A stretch of 64,000 nt of DNA, taken from NCBI RefSeq assembly GCF_030272615.1, contig NC_081414.1:915501648-915565647 (forward strand), given 5' to 3'. The DNA comes from Cryptomeria japonica (taxonomy: Eukaryota > Streptophyta > Pinopsida > Cupressales > Cupressaceae). This document shows, one piece after another, positions 34,950 to 46,800 of this stretch (positions are counted from its first letter, which is position 1; the number at the start of each line of letters is the position of its first letter). The translations under genes and the position numbers were made by a program. The notes beneath the pieces were generated by a model. That model was given only the letters and a program-made list of their open reading frames with translations. It was not told where the DNA came from and did not search any database.

Positions 34950-36654
34950 ATGGTATTGATTGTTCCTCAAATGTTGTAGGAAGAGAGAAGATGATTGAAC
35001 TAAGAGAGATGAAAAATGAATAGTGATAAATTTAAGAAACCCCCTCTCAAATGATTGTATAAAATATTGGCAAATATTTATTTTAAAAAATAATAATAAT
35101 TTTTATTAGCAAATCTTTGCTTTTTTAAAGAAAAATAGTAATTTTATTGTCGAATTTTTTGATATCAATTTTTTTGGTAGAAAATATTGGTAAATCTAAA
35201 AAAATAATATGAGTATGTATTAATTACTATTGCAAATCCTTTCATTTAAAAAAACTAGTTTTTTAAAGAAAAGTAAAGGCCCGAAAGTGCAAATCACTAA
35301 TGAGTTTAAGGGGGACTCTACTTTATTTAGTTTCTACCATTAACTTAAAATAATCTAATAGTCCTCTTTGTATTTTGTGAGATAAAACGTATCAACAATT
35401 TGTAATTCTCATTGGGTCAAAAATTGCTTTTAGGCCATTGATTTTCATTGAGGTCAACAATTCAAAAGCAATTTCAAACCCCATGAACATTACAACTTGC
35501 AGGTTTAATTTACCTCATGGAATACAATGAAGGTCATTAGATTATATTTTAAATCAATGGTGGCAACTAAAATTGTTGATATAACCCTAAAGTAACTAAT
35601 AACTATGATGCATTATTGACAAATAAATTTAGATTTTTACAATAAATTATAAAATGTTAGTGAAACTGATCCAATCATGTATCAAATATTGTTGCGAATC
35701 TTTGAGTTAAAAAAGTTAATAAAATAAATTCTCTAGTGATTTAAATAACACTAAAATAAAAATTTGTAAAAATGAGGCGATTTCGGTCACCTTAAAAGCA
35801 GAGATTATTAACCAAATTTTGATTCCCAAATTTTAAAAAATAGCCAACTCACGAATATTAGCCACTAAAAATTCCACTGAAAATGAATGCAACTAAATAA
35901 GAACACAAACAACAAATTCTGTAAAATATGTATTTAGAGTACTCAAGAGAAGAAAATAAATAAGACCATTTTACTAAAATTTGAATTTGAATTTTAGAAT
36001 ACAAAAGTTCAAATTTACAATTACCTTCTCAACATTAAAATGACCTTTGGTAGTCAAGCAAACACATCTAAGTAAACAAGTACTATATGGAGGTAATATA
36101 TAGACAAGTTTAATAAATATTAGAATCAGATTAATGTATTGTACCATGTGCATATAAAAATAATACCAGAGCTAAGTATTTGAGAATATCAATGTATGGC
36201 GATAAAATGAAACCAACCTCATACAAAATTGATGTTCTTATCAATATTCATATGTGTTTATATATTTCTGAAAATAAACAAACAATTTTACCATCACAAA
36301 CACATACAAAAGATATTAAAGAAAGTTGAATGTATTTTGACATTTAATAAAACAAATTATCTATTTAGTTAATAAATTAAATATAGGTTAAAATCGGCCA
36401 GCCTTAAACCCCACACACTAAGCAACATATTAGGTCTAGAGAATGTTAGTCAATTCTAAGTATTTTAACACTTTTAAGCTTAGAAATGTATTCTTAATAT
36501 GACCACGCACATTATGCAACATATTAAGCCTAGAAAATATCTGTCAACTCTGAATGTTTAACATTTTTATGCCTACAAATATAAACTTAATGTGTGAGAT
36601 TTAAACCATTGGTAAAATTGATGATAATTATACTGTACAATGAATAGAAGAAGT
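34950..36654. other. No gene recognised (1.7 kb)
   Basis: Very AT-rich, stop codons in all frames, no repeat ends noticed. Two related stretches at 36420-36450 and 36510-36545 (GCAACATATTA-G-CTAGA) suggest an old local duplication. Confidence 0.4.
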
Positions 36655-36817
36655 TGAGACTTCCTCGGAGTATTTAGCCGTGCTAGTCAAGTTATCTCTT
36701 TGAGACTCCGTCTGATGCCAAGATTCTTGCTTCTGAACAACACTTGGGCATTCTCACACGTTGTTTTCAGTACGTTTACTATCGTTTGCCATGTTCCACT
36801 AAATGAGTTATTCTGAG

Positions 36818-38285
36818 TGTAGACGTATAAAAATGACCATATTCCTAAATGAATATTTTATGTTCATTTCTCTATTTAATTAAATCCAATTTAATTAAAT
36901 TATCCACATTCCTCTATTTAATTAAATAAGTTACTCAATTTATTTAAATTAAATTCACTATACCCATTTAATGAATAAATCATTTTATTCAATTAAATCC
37001 CCCTAGCCACTTTTAATTAAATTCAAATTTAATTAAATAGTTATCCTAAATTGAATAAATCAAATTTATTTAATTACAACCAAATTGAATGAAAATCAAA
37101 TAATTCAATTAAATCCTATTATCCTCCATCCACTTGCAAAATCCCAAACCCCTTCCTAATCCCTTCTAGAATCTTCTAATCGATTCTAATTAACATAACC
37201 CTCCTCTAAATTTTGTCACATCCCTAAGCAAAGGGAGGTCACTTCTCAAATGGCCCAAAGTCTTGGATAACCATTGAAGGTTTTCAACCTTCAACCACCA
37301 AAACCCCCAAAGTCTTTGAAAACCATTGAAGGCTTCCAACCTTCAACCACTTAATCCCCAAAGTCTCCAATAACCATTAATGGTTATTTCAAACCCTCCC
37401 ACATGGTTAAAACATTTGTTTTGACTCAACCTCTATCCAACCCAAGGGTCTCATCAGGTCATTAATGCTTTGACCATGATTATCTCTTAATCATTTGCAC
37501 AAAGGTTTATCTTTGGATTAGATCCTAATTCATTGGGTAAACCTAACTTAGACTTGACCCTTAGCCTTTAGATAACTATGAGGTCTTCTCAGGCCTTTAA
37601 TGCCTCCAACCTCTTCTTTCAACCCAATCCTGTGTGGACATTTGTCACCCTATCATTGGTGCAAATTGTGCACATGGATCCCCAACTTTCAAACCTGGCC
37701 CTTGATTAAACCTTTCAATCCTGACCATCCATTGCCTTGTTTGTGCTATAAATAGAGCCCTCATTCCTCCATTCTTAACAATCATCTTTCAAATTTGAAG
37801 CATCACACTTATGCTCAAATTGTTTCAAGCTTTCATATCATTTTATGCTCATCATTTAGCCTCTCTTTAGATCATAAATTAGACTAATATGCATGCTTAG
37901 ATTACTTTCTTTATCATTTTAGTTCAATTATAGACTAAATATAGTATGCTAGGATAGTATCCATACTAACCTTGTCATCTTATAGTTAGTTTATTGCATT
38001 TCTAGCATCATACCTAGCTTATAACACATCTCATACTAAAATCAGTTAAAAATCTCTCTCGTTCTCATATTTGCCATCCCTAAATCATTTTGCTCAGTAA
38101 TCTGAGAGCAAAACATTGGTTTGAGGGACATTGTGAGATAGAGAACCATGGGACCCTCCTTGGGAAGCTGAGTAACACTACGTTACTCCATAGCTTGCAT
38201 CAAGAAGTCCCGTGTGTGTGTGTGGACTGGTATTTCTTGTAATTTTCACGTTTTAAGTTTTATTTGCCCACTTTTCCCGCATACA
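36818..38285 (+). mobile_element. Solo LTR, 1468 bp, with CTGAG duplication
   Basis: Starts TGTAGACGTATAAAAATG and ends CCCGCATACA (TG...CA), flanked by CTGAG at 36813-36817 and 38286-38290. The first 300 bases are made of AATTTAATTAAAT-like words. A promoter-like TATAAATA sits at 37747-37754. No PBS or PPT is inside, so the element body has been lost by LTR-LTR recombination. Near the 3' end is a GT run (about 38212-38223). The TATA gives plus orientation. Which superfamily it came from cannot be told from the LTR alone. Confidence 0.85.
37747..37754 (+). promoter_or_regulatory. TATA box of the solo LTR
   Basis: TATAAATA in a CTATAAATAGAG context about 540 bases before the LTR end, the usual place for the U3 promoter. 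Confidence 0.6.
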
Positions 38286-38819
38286 CTGAGATCTATTAAT
38301 TGTTCACGTTATAAGAAACTAATCAGAAGATGATAAAGTTGTAGATTTTATTAAATCTTTCTACGTATGAGATACGAAAATTATCAGTAGGTGTTTTGAT
38401 ATAAGTCCTTAACAAAGGACAAAGGAATTAGCATAGACACCGAACGATGATAGACACCTTTTAATGTTCATTCCCACCAACCATCAGTAGTTCTTACGTG
38501 TGGGTATCTATCAATTCCCATAAACAGGTTTTGCTTATCATTTCATATCATAACGTGTGGGTATTACCTTATCTGTCAATTCCCGGTCTTTGTGATCAAA
38601 AGAAGATTTGCAATGTATTTTCATTCAACTTCTATAGGTCACCTTCTTGAGTACAGTAGTAGAGAGACAACGATCAGTGTTTAAATTTACATTCATATAA
38701 ATTCGTATAATAGGATACAGTTTGTAGGGCGGCTTCCCGAATTGAATAAATTGTTTCAAAACGATTTGTAAGGAAAAGGAGAAAGAAATTATAGGATATC
38801 TCATGAAGATCTAGCTTCT

Positions 38820-39307
38820 AAAATTTTGAAGGCTATCTTTCAAAATAATGTCCTTCATTTTCAAACTGGTCATATGTGATGAAGATTTAGACAAAAGTAT
38901 AATTTGAACATTGATAATTTTGACATGCCTAATAGGATTTGAAGAATTATTAAAGCTTGGTATTTATTTCATTATATGAATAAGAGGCCTACAACTAGAT
39001 CACATATAGCTTCCAACATTTGGATCTAAGTTCACCCTTTGGCTATTACTCATAGAATGAAAATTGTTCAACCAACTCCACCACTGCCCACTCTAATGGT
39101 GGCCTAACAAGTCCCTAGAACCTCTGTAAATTGGAATAGTGACAATCCATTGATCTTTATAGTTCCTCTAGCTACATGGGACCCTATTCTTACAAACTCT
39201 CTTAGACATGAGGACTTAGAAACACCAACCAAGCATCTATAAGAATGTAGTGGAAATATGCATTATACATTTTATCATAGAACAAAATATAGCTTTGACG
39301 TTACTTA
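38820..39307 (+). pseudogene. Decayed coding-like stretch, unrecognised
   Basis: Plus-strand reading in one frame is protein-like between stops: KILKAIFQNNVLHFQTGHM, RIIKAWYLFHYMNKRPTTRS, HPLAITHRMKIVQPTPPLPT, NSDNPLIFIVPLATWDPILT. I cannot assign it to a family. It ends at the LTR-like sequence starting at 39308. Confidence 0.3.
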
Positions 39308-40309
39308 TGTTGAACATACCACATAACTAAGAGGGAGGGAGCAAAGGGAAGGGGGCTAAATCAGTATAGATCAATTCTTTTTCAGATCTATATAGCTAAC
39401 AATCTTCTTTTGTAATTACAAAGCATGAAAGCACAAAGCACATTCAACACATGAACACCAAATTTATGTGGAAAACCCTATAAGGGAAAAATAAAAATGA
39501 GGATCATACTCATAATATAATAAAATTGATTACAAGGTTTTAAACTAACTAGCAACAAACAATATGCATGTGATGGGCTTGCAATGCTAAGGCACACAAC
39601 CAAGTAGGGCAAGATACAAAGAAACTTGCAAAAATGAGACATGGTATCTCAAGGCAAGATACAAAAGTCTAACAAAAAACTCACTTTCCACTGACAAACA
39701 AGAGAAATAGTTGAAATTGAAATGAGTAGGATCTCCTAATCACATCTAAACACAAATACTGTATCTAATCACTATTGCTCAGAAGATATAGCTATCAAGA
39801 CACTTCTCAATTGACTTTCGGACATCTCCAACACAAAATTTGCTTGAGTGTTATTCTCATCAGCTTCACATGATTCATACTCATTCCACACATTAATACA
39901 TACAACCATACATTATTATATACAAAGTTCACCATTAAAACCCTCAATAAGAACAACCAAAATAGAATAAGCAATATTACATAAATTATGCCATCTGGAC
40001 CTAAAACAATCACTCTGATCCTCTCCAGGAGATAAAGAGGGACCCAAACACATCATATTACATTAATTAAAATAGATTCCATTGAACCACACACACTAAC
40101 ACACTCTCCAAGATCGACACCAAATAAAACATGTAGAAAGATAATGATACACATCGATCAGTCAGCCCAAAAGCATCTTCCAATGCAAATTAATAAGTGT
40201 GGATCACCATGGTCACCACATGCCATGGTGAGATCCATATCAACAATCTAACTCCCAAAAGAGCATAATATGAACAAGATAGATCAACTGGAACAATTGA
40301 GACTCAACA
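39308..40309 (-). repeat. Copia-like LTR, minus strand
   Basis: About 1.0 kb, TGTTGAGTCTC (40309) to GTATGTTCAACA (39308), related to the plus-strand LTR at 33405-34663 by several long shared blocks (TTATCTCCT near 40030, TTTTCCACATAAATTTGGTG near 39470). No PBS after it and no PPT before it, and I see no target duplication, so solo or fragment. The purine-rich AAGAGGGAGGGAGCAAAGGG (39330-39349) is the counterpart of the G-runs in the other copia LTRs. Confidence 0.5.
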
Positions 40310-41030
40310 TCAATAGATATTAAAGAATAATCAATAGTACAAGTTCAAACTATTGGGAGAGTTTGGCACAATGATTGGTTATTCTTCTTTTTTAGTTTGA
40401 TATGATTGGATTAGATGAAATGAGAAAATGCAAGAATTTTGTATAAAGATGCAAATTCGATAATAATCAACATTTATAGTAAACATGGTTGTCGACAATT
40501 TTCTTCTGATGATGAAGTTGAGCCACAATAATTTTCAAACTTGAAGGGAAATGGTTGGCAAAAAGTGCTTTCATAGCATAAAAGAGATCTAAGGTGGTAT
40601 CCTCATGAGACAGCTTACAAAAAATAGCAAGTTGGTTGCCACAAATGTGAAGAAATCCTAATGTGTGCTAGATGGCATGGTTACAATATGAAATCCACCC
40701 TGATTGCTATGTATGATGACACTAAAGGTTCTAAACCTTTTGTATGTGGGCCAACATGGGTTTATGACTCAACAAAGAAGTGTTTAAAGAAAGAACTAAC
40801 TTTTTGGAAGCCATTGCTGGCCCACTTGCCAATTAATGGGAAAGTGTTCTGACAAGATAATTGTGGGGAGAGGCATGATCAAAAGACTTTAATATGACGT
40901 AAAAGAGAAAAAGTATAGTGTTGTGATAATGGTATGATCAATCCATTTAAGGATTGTCATTTCTCACCTAGAAATTGCTTTGCATATTCCAAACAACCTA
41001 AGGGTGGTAGTATGAATTAGGATCATAAAG
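40310..41030. other. No gene recognised
   Basis: Contains a 63-codon plus-strand frame (40661-40852, MCARWHGYNMKSTL...) without a family match. It may be the decayed 3' side of the LINE or an unrelated remnant. Confidence 0.35.
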
Positions 41031-41039
41031 ACCCAATTT

Positions 41040-41600
41040 ATTATATATATTAAACTAAGTTTCTCATTCACTAGCTATGCAAAAAAAGGAAAGGACTCTT
41101 CTTTGTCAAATGCCACCTTAACCATTTTAAAATCAATGCACAAAATCCAAGTAGCAGGAGACAATGAATCTCCTATCTATCACTAGAGGGTAGATCTTTT
41201 AGTAGCGTAATTGGGAGCATAAAGTTTAATAATCCCAAAAGAATTATTTTCAATTGAAATGACGATCCAAACAAGCCACTAAGTAGGGTTTAGCCCATAA
41301 TTAATCACACAAGAATGTCACTATGGTACAAGAAGGGTAACAACTTGTCAATCACCAACCTCTTGATTGGAGGTGAAAATCAAGCTAGCTGGCCAAATAA
41401 CCCAACATGTTGTATAAAGCATGAAAGTAGAAATCTTAATTTCCTTAAGACATAACACATCAATACCATGATAATTATATCAAGTATCCCACAAGAAATA
41501 CTTCTTGGTGAGGTTACTAAGACCCATAGGGGCTTCATTGGTTGGGAAATATTATATCATGTGCATTTATATTGGGAGGTTTAATATCTCAAAAATGAGG
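41040..41600 (-). pseudogene. LINE ORF2 endonuclease remnant
   Basis: The minus strand shows the AP-endonuclease domain of plant L1-type LINEs: GIDVLCLKEIKIST (about 41475-41434, normally LQEIK), WLVWIVISIENNSFGIIKLY then APNYATK (41277-41207), and TWILCIDFKMVKVAFDKE (41147-41094, where GDFNMV is expected). Several stops interrupt. The catalytic Glu of the QEIK motif is kept, while GDFN has become IDFK. No reverse transcriptase is seen further left, so it is truncated. Confidence 0.75.
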
Positions 41601-42199
41601 GTACATATATTGCCTATCGATGAAAATAGTGGGGTTTTTTAATTCAGACTATGAAAAAAACAATATTTGGTGAAAATAGGAGGACTTTTAATTCAACTTG
41701 TGTATTGGGAAGGGGTGACAAAAAAGGAGTTTAGGTAATTCTTTTTGATAAGGGGGTTCTTTAGTATGCCATGAATGCATGTGCTATAGCCCAAGTTCAC
41801 TAAGTGAAGCCCCCGTGGTGAGACCACAAACATTTCATGAGAGAAAATTCATGTCTGAAAGTCTTGTATACCATCTTTGTCCTCAAGAGAGGAGAACCAA
41901 TTCAAGAAGAATTTTTACCCCTCTTGAAAGGTAGGAAACCCATTCCTTCACTTTTATATAACAATCCCATCTTCCTCCATGCACATGGAAGGGCTATGAG
42001 AGCAGCACATACTATATAGTTGAGTGGTAAGCACCAAAGTTAGCTAAGGATTTTGCACAATAGAGGGACAAATAAAAAATTTAGGGGCGAGAAAATTAAC
42101 AATATATTTCCCTTCTCAGAAGAACCTATGAAACATGTGGTGACAATAATGAAGGAACAAGCTCTTTAGGTTCATTTGCCACACTGCTAGACGAGATAT

Positions 42200-42868
42200 A
42201 GTTCTCCTTGTGATTTACCGTCATCGATTTTTCTTCTAATTTAGAATCTTAGGAGCACACAAAGGGTCATAAATTTCTAGATGGGTTTTGGCCCTTGGAA
42301 TAACCAATAGATAATCCTTAATTTCGTGCTTAGAAGATTTTCAATGGAAGCAATTATTTGGCAAATTCAAATAGAGCACACTTTGGGTGTGACAAAGACC
42401 TCCTATTTGAATGTCAATCGTGTCTTTGAGGTTAGAAGACAAATCCATTTTGACATATATTTGTTTCTAGGGTTGGACATGATAAAATTAGTCTGGTTTG
42501 ATACAAATGAATTTCCCAAGGGAAGAAGTAATAGGAAAAGGAAAATACAAACATGGCAATGGAATAACCATAAAATATATCCAAAAGGTAACATGGGGTT
42601 TCATGTTCTTATAAATAAAAATATCTTGAGACCAAGGGTGAAACACAAGCAAAGACATCTTGGCATACCATGGGCCATTCTAGAAAATGGCCCAAACATG
42701 GTTAACCTCAAAAAAAATAAAAAATTCCTTTGGTAAAGTTTTGGACACTATCAAGATGAACCCCAAGAGGGCCCCATGCATTGTTAACCCAATCCCTAAG
42801 CATGCTTTCTGTGGGTAACCCTCCCAACAAAATAACCTATAAGTGTATGCTTCATTAAACATTGACAT
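42200..42868 (-). pseudogene. LINE ORF1 remnant (DUF4283 and zinc knuckle)
   Basis: Minus-strand pieces in order: MSMFNEAYTYRLFCWEGYPQ, HGALLGFILIVSKTLPKEF, NHVWAIF-NGPWYAKMSLLVF (the FENGPWY motif typical of LINE ORF1), IDIQIGGLCHTQ, LNLPNNCFH then stop, KSSKHEIKDY. The last is a CCHC knuckle in which the second Cys codon is TGA and the fourth is TAT. The endonuclease remnant follows 0.6 kb downstream on the same strand, giving a LINE ORF1-ORF2 order. The plus-strand open frame 42326-42736 is its shadow. Confidence 0.75.
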
Positions 42869-42879
42869 GCAAAATAAAT

Positions 42880-44990
42880 TTCTAGAATGGATAAAACCAC
42901 ATCTGTAGGGTTATCATAAGACATTTGTAGGGTTATCATAAGCCATACCTCATGGAAAAGAAATTACACAAATTTGTAGAGTTGCTTCTTCATTGGAGCC
43001 ATCAATACCAGATGCTGAAATATCAATACCAGCATCAACTAATGGTATAAAGTTGGTTGAGGCAATTATAAAACTAAAGGTCTCATAACAAATGTGGAGT
43101 GATGCAACAATAACAATGACAAACAATAGTATGCAGAAAAAAAATCCAAAAAACCTTAGTAGAGCCAAAAACATCAATCTCCAAAAGGGTTCTTCTATAA
43201 AAATAAAAAAATAAAGTTGTAAGAAGTAGACTTTGGGTAATATTGGGGTAATAAGGGATTTAGTGAAAAATTGGGCTGTTTTATAGATATGTTTACGGTT
43301 TGAAACTTGTAAATTTTATTTTCACATGGTCTCTCATATGTCAAGTACATTGCTATTTATGTGACATCAAAATTATAAATTGTAAATAGATCAACTTAAA
43401 GGTTGGAGCACTAGAGGATGGAGGAATTTTCATCATCTCGAGCTAGACTCTCACTTTGAGATTGTGTTTTCCATGAGAATCACTTTTGGCTTTATTTTAT
43501 TCCTTTCCTTTTAGCTTTCATTTTTGGAGCTGATAGATTTGAAGAATGCATATATTATGATTTTTGATCTTTGAAGGTAGGTAAGGGTTTTGTGTTGAAC
43601 TAAATATAGATTGTTTCCAAAAGAGTTCATAAAGTTTTGACTGAAGAATACACACTTATGAGGGTCAAGAGACAATTTGATTGATCCCTTTTATGTAGAG
43701 CTCAATACGGATTATCATCCAATAATTTGGTGGTTATGTTTGGTTGTTCGAGGAGAAAAGAACTTGAGAATTTATGTCAAAGCTACACCTTTATGAGGTT
43801 CATGAGGCAACTTGATGGAGGTCCACCTAATTTAGGACTTGTTTCTTAAAAGAAATATATTCTCAAAAATGTGTATTTATTTAAAGTAACTAACAAGTTT
43901 TTGATGAAAGCCTTCACGGGGTCCCTTGGCTAGGTGAAATATGAGATTTCAGAGGTTCATTTATAAGAAAAATGTAATAAGGGGGGAATATTTGTAAATG
44001 GTAGATAGTTAATATTTAAATCATTAAATTGTTTTGGTTATTTGTCTTATATGAATATAGTCATCGAGTAGATGGTTATATAGTTAGCAAGTATATTTCA
44101 CCTATATATCTATTTGTCATTCATCAATCCATAATGAAAACATTTTTACCCTCATTTTCTCTCACAACAAAGTAGCTAGATGAGTAAGATTGGTGGATGC
44201 TTCAAACAATCTTTTTTTTCTCCTTTAAATCAAGGGGGTTCATTGGGTATATCATCGAAGGTGTTAATTTATACTAGCATAACAATAGTAGATTAATTTG
44301 TGCTATGTGTTTGATACTTAATTGTTGAGTCCTATTAAAATAGTGGTTATTAATATTAAAATAATAAAGACCTCCATTAAAATCATTGAATAACATAATC
44401 TATATAAAATACCTAAACAAAAGATAATTTAATTATCCCTTTAATTCAAAAATAAAATTCTTAATTGAATTTATTCACTTCATCCCCAAACCCACATATT
44501 ACATAATCAACAAACTTAGATTATCAGCATCAATCATCCAACACTTCTCTTCTACAGCTCTATATCATGGAATAAATTGCCACTACATTTTTATCCTTTA
44601 GAATTTATATATCATATAATAAAATTTATTTTATAAACAAACAAAAGTAACACATAATGCCTTTCTGCTGCCAATTTGTAGATGACTTTTAATAAACCAT
44701 TATTTTAATGAAAAACAACCCATAAAAATATATTTGTATAGCAATGAAATGGTAAAAATACATTTGACGAACTAATAAAAGACATCTCAGCGAAACCTTG
44801 AAAAGTCCCCCGAGGCAAACATTGATGATAGACTCTTATAAAAAAGACAATAGTAATATTAAATTAATTGAATTGTTTAGAGGCTGATATCTTCTTTCGA
44901 GATGTTCTTCTTCTGTGATAGCAGAGATCTACAATGCTCTAATTTATTGGGAAGCCTCTATCTTCTTCTATACTGAAGTATTTAACTGCT
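42880..44990. other. No gene recognised (2.1 kb)
   Basis: AT-rich spacer with small duplications (TGTAGGGTTATCATAAG at 42905-42921 and 42927-42943, and ATCAATACCAG twice at 43002-43032). No coding potential recognised. Confidence 0.4.
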
Positions 44991-44999
44991 TATCTAGCA

Positions 45000-45690
45000 C
45001 CTTGGAGGTCTGGAGGAGGAGGCTTTAATGTCGCCTTTCATCTAAACCATCCTCCACAATAAACACCATACTCAAACCCCATGGCAAGTGATCATCATAG
45101 TAGCAGTACAAATACCACGCCCCTAGACCAAAAACAAATTCCATTACTTTCTTTAGTTATGTCTATCTACACAAAACCAGTTGAATTAGTAATAAAATAT
45201 TTCAATATCACCTGGATTGTCAGCTTTGAATCTTAGTGCAACCCATCCTTTGATGGGAACTCCCACAGTATTGTGAAATGGAGGATCGATGAGATTGAAG
45301 TTAAGTGGGTCGACTTGGGCATCGTAGTTTCCAACAATGTGCATTGGGTGGTTCTCTGCAAGCAAAATGCTTGTTCCCTGTAAAACCAATTGCACTGTAG
45401 AATTGAATTTAAGAACCTTCGCTTTAGTTGCACGGACTGGAACCCAAAGGCTGGAAGATATGTTTTGTCCAGTATAATTGAAATCAAAGGACGTGGTCTT
45501 GAAGGAAAGTCTGTTTTGAAGACCCCTTTTATGTCAAAGTAAAAAGCTTGGAGAATGCCAATGCTGGGCTTCACAAACGATATGTTGTTCATGCTTGCAG
45601 CGAGTCTGAATCCGTTTGGGCCTGCACAAGTCTGATTGAGGGGACAAGCAAGCAACCCAACTGTTGCACTTCTGATAATATATGGATGAT
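45000..45690 (-). pseudogene. Laccase pseudogene, 3' fragment (exons 5-6)
   Basis: A decayed copy of the end of a laccase gene. The exon-5-like part (about 45690-45212) encodes [20 protein letters not shown] and [15 protein letters not shown], close to the neighbouring gene, then loses frame. The third copper site HPMHLHG has become HPMHIVGN because about 13 codons were deleted. The intron (45211-45123) is kept, so it arose by DNA duplication and not by retroposition. The exon-6-like part reads AWYLYCYYDDHLPWGL: both copper-binding histidines of HCH are Tyr. It stops early at 45027-45025. Exons 1-4 are absent. Confidence 0.9.
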
Positions 45691-45699
45691 AGATTCTTT

Positions 45700-46670
45700 T
45701 GGAGGCTAGTTTTTTTTTCCATGAATATATTTTGCAGTATCTTTGATGGGTATGTTGTCTATTCTTTCCATATGAACTCTAAATGTTTATTTGCTTGAAT
45801 TTTCAATTGAGTTATATCAAAATTATCATTATATTAGGCTACAAGTTTTCTTTGATAATTGTTACATTTTTTTGGTTTGTGCACCAAAAGATTTCAATTT
45901 AATTAATTAAGAATTTTTATATATAAATATCCAAAATCTCATTATTAGAAGAAAGTATCAAAAGTCATTAGAATTATGAAATGTATTGACAAAAATTAAT
46001 CAATAACTGAATTTCATTAGAAAGGCTCTAAAGAAATCTAGATTACTGCATCCTCATGGCATGCATGCTATGTCTGTGAACTTGCACCACTTCATAGGCA
46101 CTAGAGTTGCTACTCAAACAAGACAAGCTCATCTCCTATTACCTTAAAGAAAGATCAATTATGTTTATTAGCACAACAAAATAATTATGAATTAGGTGTA
46201 AGAGGAAAGGAGAATATATTTAGTGTGACAAAGAAGAAGGCCACACAATGGAGACAAGATCAGATGACATGGTTGCATCCAAGGTACAACTGTATCGTGT
46301 AATACAGTCTTTTCGAATAAATTATTATATGCGAATACTCCTACAATGTAATTATTCTTTTGCTAAACATATTTGTAAATCAACCTCTAAAATCAAACAT
46401 GACATTCCACCAAAACTGATAAGCACCTCTTTTCATTCTTATTTTTTCTTAGCAGCTTATCCCTCACACTGAATGGTGATCTCCACCAATTAAACCATTG
46501 TAACGTCGGCATCCAAAAGTCCGTAGCTAATATTTCATTCTCCTTGTAGAGGAGCATTGAAAAACTGATAGATAATGAAATTATTATATTTTCATGGAAT
46601 TGAATAACAAGGGCGAAACCCAAATATGGATTACATGGTATATCGAAAATAAAAATTAAGGAATGGACAT
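45700..46670. other. Spacer between laccase pseudogene and gene
   Basis: AT-rich. Short frames at 46248-46623 are not protein-like. No element ends recognised. Confidence 0.4.
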
Positions 46671-46678
46671 TACCCTGA

Positions 46679-46684
46679 TTTATT
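46679..46684 (-). terminator. Possible polyadenylation signal of the laccase
   Basis: AATAAA on the minus strand, about 117 bases downstream of the stop codon. Plant poly(A) signals are loose, so this is only a candidate. Confidence 0.4.
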
Positions 46685-46800
46685 AATTTGACATGATCAA
46701 TTCAAGTCGTGTTGAGCAATTATTATTTGTTAATATATTAACTAATAGAACCCATAAAATATATGGTGTTGGTGGGGAATACATTCTATGGACAAGCATC

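Larger units (their letters stand above)
36655..38590 (+). repeat. Dispersed repeat Y, copy 2 (split by a solo LTR)
   Basis: Outer parts 36655-36817 and 38291-38590 align with 32495-32975 in order: TTTAGCCGTGCTA (36673), GTTGTTTTCAGT (36760), then, after the insertion, GTTCACGTTATAAG, AAGTCCTTAACAAAGGA (38405) and TTCTTACGTGTGGGTATC (38491). Removing 36818-38285 and one copy of CTGAG restores collinearity. Confidence 0.7.

Noticed and set aside
42326-42736. 136-codon plus-strand ORF
   Set aside because: Lies opposite a recognisable LINE ORF1 remnant on the minus strand.
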